19,480 nt of DNA from Clostridiaceae bacterium (GTDB taxonomy: Bacteria > Bacillota > Clostridia > Oscillospirales > Butyricicoccaceae). Both the position numbers and the translations under genes were made by a program. How positions within the stretch are numbered: the first letter of the stretch is position 1; the number at the start of each line of letters is the position of its first letter. The stretch lies in assembly GCA_018383195.1 (NCBI GenBank), contig JAGZOP010000044.1, positions 1-19,480 of the forward strand, in the 5' to 3' direction. A model generated the notes under the pieces. The model was given only the letters and a program-made list of their open reading frames with translations, was not told the origin of the DNA and ran no database searches. Shown here piece by piece: positions 14,821 through 19,480 of the stretch.

Positions 14821-15378
14821 ATGACGGAGAATACCAAGAAGTGGCTGACCGTGGCCGGATGTCTTGTGGTCTGCGCAATCCTGGTTGCTGTGATCGCAAG
14901 CAGCTTCAGCAAAGACAAGGTCACTGATGACCTGCTCCCGCCCAGCAGCTCCCAGCAGGGCGATGTAGTGGTGGACCCGGACAGCAGTACCCCGCCTCCC
15001 GCAGAATCCGGGGATGACCAGAAGCCGGGAGATAATGTGACCGTTAACCCGGAAACCCCGGATGCCAGTACCAACACCGATGATGGAAACGGCGCTGATT
15101 TTACCGGCACAGAGCAGACCATTCAGCCGGACCCGGTCAAACCGGAATATACAGAGGATGAACTGAAGGACCCCACCAAGACGCCGGATGGGACTCCGGT
15201 CGAGGGTACTCCTGAGCCGCAGGATCACAACAATGTGACGCCTCCCCCTGAACAGCCCTCCACCAATACCAGTGGCGGCCTGCCTGGTTTCGATAATGTT
15301 CCCAACGCAGGCGCAAATCAAGGTGGAAGTATCGATAGTGATGGAGATATCAATACTCAGGTTGGCATAATGGGATAA
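14821..15378 (+). CDS. DUF6550 membrane-anchored extracellular protein
   Basis: A 185-residue protein with AAAAAGGAGG before ATG 14821. One N-terminal membrane helix (about 10-27, LTVAGCLVVCAILVAVIA) follows a short charged end; the rest is a Pro/Thr/Asp/Ser-rich, probably unfolded extracellular stalk. TGTEQTIQPDP and the ending GSIDSDGDINTQVGIMG fit the DUF6550 pattern I know from the same neighbourhoods in Clostridial elements. It likely sits on the outer face of the membrane near the pilus machine or crosses the cell wall; the function is unknown. A terminator follows. Confidence 0.7.
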   Translation: MTENTKKWLTVAGCLVVCAILVAVIASSFSKDKVTDDLLPPSSSQQGDVVVDPDSSTPPPAESGDDQKPGDNVTVNPETPDASTNTDDGNGADFTGTEQTIQPDPVKPEYTEDELKDPTKTPDGTPVEGTPEPQDHNNVTPPPEQPSTNTSGGLPGFDNVPNAGANQGGSIDSDGDINTQVGIMG

Positions 15379-15395
15379 AGTAATATTGCATCTTC

Positions 15396-15423
15396 AAAAA
15401 GCACAGCTTTGGCTGTGCTTTTT
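15396..15423 (+). terminator. Rho-independent terminator
   Basis: AAAAAGCACAGC (15396-15407) pairs with GCTGTGCTTTTT (15412-15423) around loop TTTG; the 7-bp GC-containing core plus A/T arms and U-run make a compact terminator after the DUF6550 gene. Confidence 0.85.
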
Positions 15424-15445
15424 ATTTTGTGGGAAAGGAGATCAA

Positions 15446-16074
15446 GTGAAACGACTCTTTAACCTGTTTCTGGCCGTTGTGATGATATTTTCCTTTACTT
15501 GCATACAAGTTTATGCCGCGAATGGAACTGGCGGGTCTGGTAACATTGATGGTGGCGGCGGGAGTATGGGGGATGCGACGAGTCATGGCAGTTGGAACCC
15601 CGGAAACGAAGGGGTGCGTGTAACCGTAGTGCGGGCAAGTGACCATGCCGTTGTTACTACACCATTTGATTTGACCAACAAAACACCATCTGCAGGAATA
15701 TATCATTTCGGAAAGGTCAGTAAAATTCAGTACAATAATGGTACTGGGCTCTCTCCCGTACAAGGCGGGTATAGCTATAAAAACCCTGTACAACCAATGC
15801 CTCACATCATAAGTACAAACGGGCGTAATAACATCGAGGCCATCAAAAAGTATTTTTGTTCAGAATATGTTGTCAAGTTCATTGCGGAAGAAACTGGTAT
15901 AACCGGCGTACCCATTTCACTCCTATCTGGTACCCGGATGGCTCCTATACGGTCAACACCTGGGTCATTGACTGCTGGACCCCGGCAGGGATGCTCTCGG
16001 TCAACCTCACCGATTCACTGAATATCCGGGGCAATCTATGGGACGATTGGCATATCGCTCCGCTTGATCTATAG
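15446..16074 (+). pseudogene. Broken secreted protein (frameshift, likely internal deletion)
   Basis: GTG 15446 with GGAAAGGAG upstream opens a secreted protein: signal peptide MKRLFNLFLAVVMIFSF with a likely cut after VYA, a Gly-rich stretch (GGSGNIDGGGGSMG), then VRVTVVRASDHAVVTTPFDLTN and NNIEAIKKYFCSEYVVKFIAEETG. From about 15900 this frame turns into Arg/Ser/Pro-rich sequence and stops at 16021. In the frame two bases over, a coherent tail appears instead: IWYPDGSYTVNTWVIDCWTP, then NIRGNLWDDWHIAPL, stop 16072-16074. I read this as an N-terminal and a C-terminal part of a larger surface protein, known next to Tad genes in related elements, joined out of frame. The relation to that family is from memory. 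A sequencing error is possible but would not restore a missing middle. Confidence 0.6.
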
Positions 16075-16089
16075 GCGGGAGGTGAAGCC

Positions 16090-16563
16090 ATGGGATACAT
16101 CCGACTGGATGAGCAGCCTGGCGAGGTCTACCACTACACGCACCGAAAGAATCTGGACAGCATCCTGCGGGATGGCCGAATCAGGCGTATGGGCGATAGG
16201 GAGTGCTGGTTTTGCGCCTCTTTGGAGGATACCCTGACGCTCATGCGGGCCACGGTCATGATGGAGGGAAAGCCCTACTATAAGGTGGGCGGCAGCATCG
16301 GCCGCTATCCCAAGTTTGTGCCGGAGGACTATGTGATCCTTCGGCTAAATCCCCGCTTTCAGAAAGGTGAATGGGTACAGTGGATGCAGGATATGCCTCC
16401 AGAATCGCCGCCCGAACTGCTGAAGGCCGCCGAAACATTCAGTAACCTGAAACTGGGCTTCCGGGGAGATTTGAAGTTCCAACAGAATCCAGAGGTCATT
16501 GAAGTAGCCCCACTGGTCGAGGCTGCTCAAACGCAGTTTTTAGATATTTCTTTCTTGATGTAA
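16090..16563 (+). CDS. ADP-ribosyltransferase-like protein (tentative)
   Basis: A 157-residue soluble protein with GGGAGGTGA before ATG 16090. Residues 14-31 (YHYTHRKNLDSILRDGRI) match the opening of several ADP-ribosyltransferase-fold enzymes (DarT-like and related), where His15 would contact NAD. The middle (DRECWFCASLEDTLTLMRATVMMEG, then VPEDYVILRLNP) and the end (NPEVIEVAPLVEA) give possible acidic catalytic positions but no clear signature. If an enzyme, it could modify nucleic acid or protein; if not, the fold may be used only for binding. No antitoxin-like macrodomain is adjacent. Spacing to the next gene is 14 bases. Confidence 0.4.
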   Translation: MGYIRLDEQPGEVYHYTHRKNLDSILRDGRIRRMGDRECWFCASLEDTLTLMRATVMMEGKPYYKVGGSIGRYPKFVPEDYVILRLNPRFQKGEWVQWMQDMPPESPPELLKAAETFSNLKLGFRGDLKFQQNPEVIEVAPLVEAAQTQFLDISFLM

Positions 16564-16577
16564 AGAGGCGGTTGACA

Positions 16578-18215
16578 ATGTGCAAAAAAGGGCCTCCGGC
16601 AGTATGGACCAAGGAGAAAATGCACGATCTGGGCCGGATGCTTGCGGACGGGCTGGGCCGGGAGATTGATATGCAGGCCGCCCATGTGTGGTACAGCAAG
16701 GCGCTGGCCGCTTTCCACGCTGTTGAGAGGCAGAAGAAAAAAAGCTATGCGGAGTACCGGATCGGCAAACTGTATGCCGCGGGCCTCGGCTGTGAGCAGG
16801 ACTATGGTGATGCCGCCCGGTGGTTCCAACTTTCCGCAGACAAAGGGTACAAGTATGCGCAATATTCCCTTGCCGGCCTGTTTCGCCGTGGACAGGGTGT
16901 GGAACAGGACGATGCGTGGGCGCTGGAGTTATACACAGCTTCTGCACAGCAGGACTTCCCCTATGCCTCATACGAGTTAGGAAAGATGTATCGGGACGGC
17001 ATTGGCTGTGAGAAGGACGCCGAAGCGTCGGAACAGTGGTACCGGCAAGCCTTCGCCGGATTTCTCGAATTGGAGCAGCAGAGCCATGACGATAAATTGC
17101 AGTACCGCATCGGATGGATGCTCCTCCATGGTGTAGGGACTGGTAAAGATGAGGCGGCAGCCAGGGAGTGGTTTGAACAGGCGTCCAAACTGGACAATCC
17201 CCACGCGCAGTACCAACTGGCCCGGATGATTTTCAATGATCCATCCTCTACACCGGAGCAGACAGCCCAGGCATTGGAGCGGCTGACAAAGGCGGCGGAA
17301 TCCGGCCAGGACTGTGCTCAATACGCGCTCGGCAAAATCTATCGGGATGGTCAGGGCGTGGAAAAAGACATTCAAAAGGCGGTGGCTCTGTTCACACTTG
17401 TGGCTCTGTTCACACTTGCGGCAACGAAGGAAAACAGCTTCGCCGCCTTTGCTCTTGGCAAGCTGTATCTTGCCGGTGACGCAGCCCTGCCCAGAGACCC
17501 GGCGGCCGCACTGAAATGGCTCACATACGCTGCGGAACTTGGGAACCAGTTTGCCCAGTACCGCCTGGGAAAACTACTGCTGAAGGGAGACGACGGTATC
17601 CCAAAGGATGTAATAGCCGCCATCCGCTGGCTTACTGCCGCAGCCAAACAGGAGAACGGGTATGCGGAATACGCCCTGGCTCTGGTCTATCTCACAGGAG
17701 AAGATGCACCCAAAGACAGCGTAAAAGCACTAAGTCTGCTGAAGCGGTCAGCAGGCCGGGGTAATCAGTTTGCGCAGTACCGGCTGGGCAAGCTGCTGCT
17801 CCAGGGGGAAGATGCGCCAAAGGATGTGAAAGCCGCCATCCGCTGGCTCACCGCCGCAGCGGAACAGGGCAATCAATACGCCCAGTATGCCCTCGGCAAG
17901 CTCTATCTGCTTGGGAAGGAGGTCCCAAAAGATAGATCCAGTGCGATCAAGTGGTTCCAGCTGGCAACGGATCAGGGCAATGAATATGCTCAATATTTCC
18001 TGGAACACATGGATGATCGCTTGGGCCAGCCTCCTGTGGCGGCCGTCATTTCGCTGTTCCACCATCTGGCCAACATTTTCCAGGAGCAAAACCAACCACC
18101 GCCCTCCGGTGGCGTCCGGGTCGCGGTGGATCGGAAGCTCCTACGAAAAATCAAGGCGAAGAAGATCGCTCAGGGCCACAAGGCGGATGACCATGAGCCG
18201 GAAATGCAGCTATAA
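16578..18215 (+). CDS. Sel1-repeat protein resembling a relaxase C-terminal tail
   Basis: A 545-residue protein with about 12 Sel1-like repeats (YAQYALGKLYLxG, then AIRWLTAAAEQGN) from about residue 60 to 480. ATG 16578 (GAGGCGG 6 bases upstream) is preferred over TTG 16572. The segments QQSHDDKLQYRIGWML and the basic end VDRKLLRKIKAKKIAQGHKADDHEP are what I recall from the C-terminal halves of MobP-type relaxases in Clostridial elements, but no relaxase catalytic motif (HxHxH, catalytic Tyr) is present. Sel1 repeats form helical solenoids for protein contacts. An in-frame tandem 18-bp duplication (17382-17417) adds VALFTL twice. It may act with a relaxase encoded elsewhere, or be a severed remnant kept as a scaffold. 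Confidence 0.75.
   Translation: MCKKGPPAVWTKEKMHDLGRMLADGLGREIDMQAAHVWYSKALAAFHAVERQKKKSYAEYRIGKLYAAGLGCEQDYGDAARWFQLSADKGYKYAQYSLAGLFRRGQGVEQDDAWALELYTASAQQDFPYASYELGKMYRDGIGCEKDAEASEQWYRQAFAGFLELEQQSHDDKLQYRIGWMLLHGVGTGKDEAAAREWFEQASKLDNPHAQYQLARMIFNDPSSTPEQTAQALERLTKAAESGQDCAQYALGKIYRDGQGVEKDIQKAVALFTLVALFTLAATKENSFAAFALGKLYLAGDAALPRDPAAALKWLTYAAELGNQFAQYRLGKLLLKGDDGIPKDVIAAIRWLTAAAKQENGYAEYALALVYLTGEDAPKDSVKALSLLKRSAGRGNQFAQYRLGKLLLQGEDAPKDVKAAIRWLTAAAEQGNQYAQYALGKLYLLGKEVPKDRSSAIKWFQLATDQGNEYAQYFLEHMDDRLGQPPVAAVISLFHHLANIFQEQNQPPPSGGVRVAVDRKLLRKIKAKKIAQGHKADDHEPEMQL
17382..17417 (+). repeat. Tandem 18-bp direct duplication
   Basis: GTGGCTCTGTTCACACTT occurs twice in a row (17382-17399 and 17400-17417) with no mismatch, inside the Sel1 gene and in frame, adding six residues. 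Being identical, it is likely a recent slippage event. Confidence 0.95.
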
Positions 18216-18228
18216 GGGAGGTAATCTT

Positions 18229-18363
18229 TTGAAACAGAAAGTGCAGTTTAAACAGCAGATTTTATTGGCGCAGCCCAAAGGCATTCAAGGGCTGAAAAGG
18301 CAAAAGCCAATCCCGTGCAGACCTGTTCTGTTCCACCGGAAACTCAAGGGAAGGAATCAGTGA
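18229..18363 (+). CDS. Small basic protein, 44 residues
   Basis: TTG 18229 with AAGGGAGGT at 18214-18222, 6 bases away, right after the Sel1 gene stop. The peptide (KQKVQFKQQILLAQPKGIQGLKRQ, rich in Lys, Arg and Gln) has no membrane helix or recognised domain. Good ribosome binding site and coupling to the upstream gene support it; the shortness and rare start do not. It could be a nucleic-acid-binding accessory peptide or a degraded gene end. Confidence 0.45.
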   Translation: MKQKVQFKQQILLAQPKGIQGLKRQKPIPCRPVLFHRKLKGRNQ

Positions 18364-18610
18364 GAGGCATATGAGGTATGAACCTGCGGACTCCCTTTAA
18401 TAGCCTCTGGAGCTTCAACAAGAAGTTCTGAAATCTTTTTCTCTTTTTCAGTTACCCTTTCAGGCACCTTTCCAGTCACACTACCGCTGTGGTCTATGGG
18501 CGTCGGGATCAAGTCCAAGAGCTCCGAAAGATGCCAACCAACCGAATGAATTAACACAGATTTGAGAGGCCGCATACTGCGGTCTCTTTTTTGATAAGGA
18601 GGGATGTAGC
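18364..18610 (+). other. Intergenic region ending in a terminator
   Basis: No convincing plus-strand gene. A minus-strand open frame covers most of it (up to 86 codons) but overlaps the terminator and the start of the next gene and has no good ribosome binding site. The region is less GC-rich than its neighbours. AAGGAGGG at 18596-18603 serves the next gene. Confidence 0.5.
18565..18592 (+). terminator. Rho-independent terminator
   Basis: AGAGGCCGCA (18565-18574) with TGCGGTCTCT (18578-18587), one G-T wobble, 3-base loop TAC, then a T-run to 18592. It lies directly before the Toprim gene's ribosome binding site, so it may attenuate read-through into that gene. Confidence 0.8.
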
Positions 18611-19480
18611 GTGCCATATATCCACTTCACAGAGGACCAAAAACTCCGTGCCAACTCCGTTGACCTGGTGGAGTTCCTGCGCCGGCAGGGAGAGAAACTC
18701 ATCTCCTCCGGCCAGGACAAACGCCTCACCTCAGATCACAGTATTACTGTGCATGGGAATGAGTGGTATGATCATGCTGCAGAGAGGGGTGGCCATGCAA
18801 TCTCCTTTGTCCAAAATTTCTATGGCCTGACTTACCCTGAAGCAGTGACCCGTCTGCTCAACGGTGAACAGGGGGAGGTGTATGTACCGGCGGAGAAAAA
18901 AGAAAAAGAGCCGCCAAAGGAATTTGCCCTGCCTCCCTCAAACCAGGCCATGCGGCGGGTATATGCTTATCTGCTCCAGCAGAGGCACATCAGCCGGGAG
19001 GTACTAAGCGCTTTCGCACAGAAGGGACTGATCTATGAGAGCCGGGAATTGTCCATAGATCAGACAAAGGTGTATCACAACGCCGTGTTCGTAGGATTCG
19101 ATGAACGCGGCGTTGCCCGTCATGCCCACAAGCGGGGGCTCTATACCCAAGGCAAAAGCTACCGGGGCAACATAGAGGGCAGTGATCCCCGGTGCAGTTT
19201 CCACTGGGTCGGTACCAGCGACCGCCTCTATGTATTCGAGGCCCCCATCGATCTGCTTGCCTTTCTCACCCTGTACCCGGACGGCTGGCAGCAGCACAGC
19301 TATGTGGCTCTCTGTGGTACGGCGGAACATGCTATGCTGTGGATGCTGGAGAAAAATCCAAATCTGCGGAAAGCCATCCTTTGCCTGGATCACGATGCCG
19401 CCGGAATCGAGGCCGCCGGCCGGCTCTCGGATATTCTGCGGGAGCATGGCTATTCTCAAATTGCCTCGCTGCAATCCGAA
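18611..19480 (+). CDS. DUF3991/Toprim primase-like protein (partial)
   Basis: GTG 18611, 7 bases after AAGGAGGG, opens a frame with no stop to the window end (290 codons). Residues about 15-85 look like a DnaG-type zinc-finger fold whose metal-binding cysteines are gone (WYDHAAERGGHAISFVQNFYGLTYPEAV). Residues about 115-190 (RVYAYLLQQRHISREVLSAFAQKGLIYE, then NAVFVGFDERGVARHAHKRGL) fit DUF3991. A Toprim core follows: YVFEAPIDLLAF with Glu210, and CLDHDAAGIEAA with Asp260 and Asp262. Such proteins in mobile elements are thought to act as primases or in DNA transfer. The full gene must extend beyond the window and may be much larger. Confidence 0.85.
   Translation, partial: MPYIHFTEDQKLRANSVDLVEFLRRQGEKLISSGQDKRLTSDHSITVHGNEWYDHAAERGGHAISFVQNFYGLTYPEAVTRLLNGEQGEVYVPAEKKEKEPPKEFALPPSNQAMRRVYAYLLQQRHISREVLSAFAQKGLIYESRELSIDQTKVYHNAVFVGFDERGVARHAHKRGLYTQGKSYRGNIEGSDPRCSFHWVGTSDRLYVFEAPIDLLAFLTLYPDGWQQHSYVALCGTAEHAMLWMLEKNPNLRKAILCLDHDAAGIEAAGRLSDILREHGYSQIASLQSE

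Noticed and set aside
18357..18617. Minus-strand open frame of up to 86 codons in the gap before the Toprim gene
   Set aside because: The peptide is not absurd, but the start region overlaps a terminator and another gene's start, and no ribosome binding site is visible. Conservation in relatives would be needed to revive it.
1..19480. CRISPR arrays, tRNA or rRNA genes, insertion sequences
   Set aside because: No regularly spaced repeats, no cloverleaf or rRNA-like sequence and no transposase or terminal inverted repeats were seen on either strand.

Overview
The window looks like accessory DNA from a Gram-positive gut Clostridium relative, most likely an integrative conjugative or mobilisable element of an Oscillospiraceae/Ruminococcaceae-type host. 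The reasons are a fairly high-GC Clostridia-style sequence with strong AGGAGG ribosome binding sites; almost every gene on the plus strand in tightly coupled operons; and a set of families I know mainly from Clostridial mobile elements (ArdA-like, DUF3849, YodL/LPD28, SpoVG-like, DUF6133, DUF4320, DUF6550, DUF3991/Toprim, relaxase-type Sel1 repeats). No relaxase catalytic domain, integrase, attachment site, rRNA or tRNA is visible, so the element boundaries lie outside. All family names come from reading the proteins by eye; no database search was run.

Layout. (1) 3-2222: two tandem ArdA-like antirestriction proteins, closed by a strong terminator at 2317-2357. (2) 2398-6278: a coupled operon with a small winged-helix-like protein, an orphan Dam-type adenine methylase, an unknown protein, two AbrB/SpoVT-like proteins (one with a ferredoxin-type cysteine cluster), a DUF3849 protein and a YodL-like protein. 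(3) 6333-6728: a SpoVG paralogue. (4) 6781-14624: a compact Tad/Flp-type pilus locus: pilin-like DUF6133 protein, prepilin peptidase, small membrane protein, CpaB, TadZ-like ATPase, CpaF/TadA ATPase, TadB, TadC, and two TadE/F-like pseudopilins (one DUF4320). Two unrelated small genes interrupt it, at 12022 and 13337, and a terminator sits between tadB and tadC. (5) 14625-16074: a possible promoter/operator, the anchored DUF6550 protein, a terminator, and a broken secreted protein. (6) 16090-18363: a protein with an ADP-ribosyltransferase-like N-terminus, a Sel1-repeat protein resembling the C-terminal tail of MobP-type relaxases, and a 44-residue basic ORF. (7) 18611-end: a DUF3991/Toprim primase-like gene running off the window.

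How it may work together (inference): ArdA-like proteins and the methylase would protect incoming DNA; the AbrB-like and SpoVG-like proteins may regulate; the Tad machinery would build a thin pilus on a one-membrane cell (no secretin is expected or seen), perhaps for attachment or mating contact; and the Sel1 and Toprim proteins belong to the transfer/replication side. The most interesting feature is the Tad-type pilus embedded in a mobile element with uncharacterised partners (DUF6133, DUF4320, DUF6550 and a 42-residue membrane protein).
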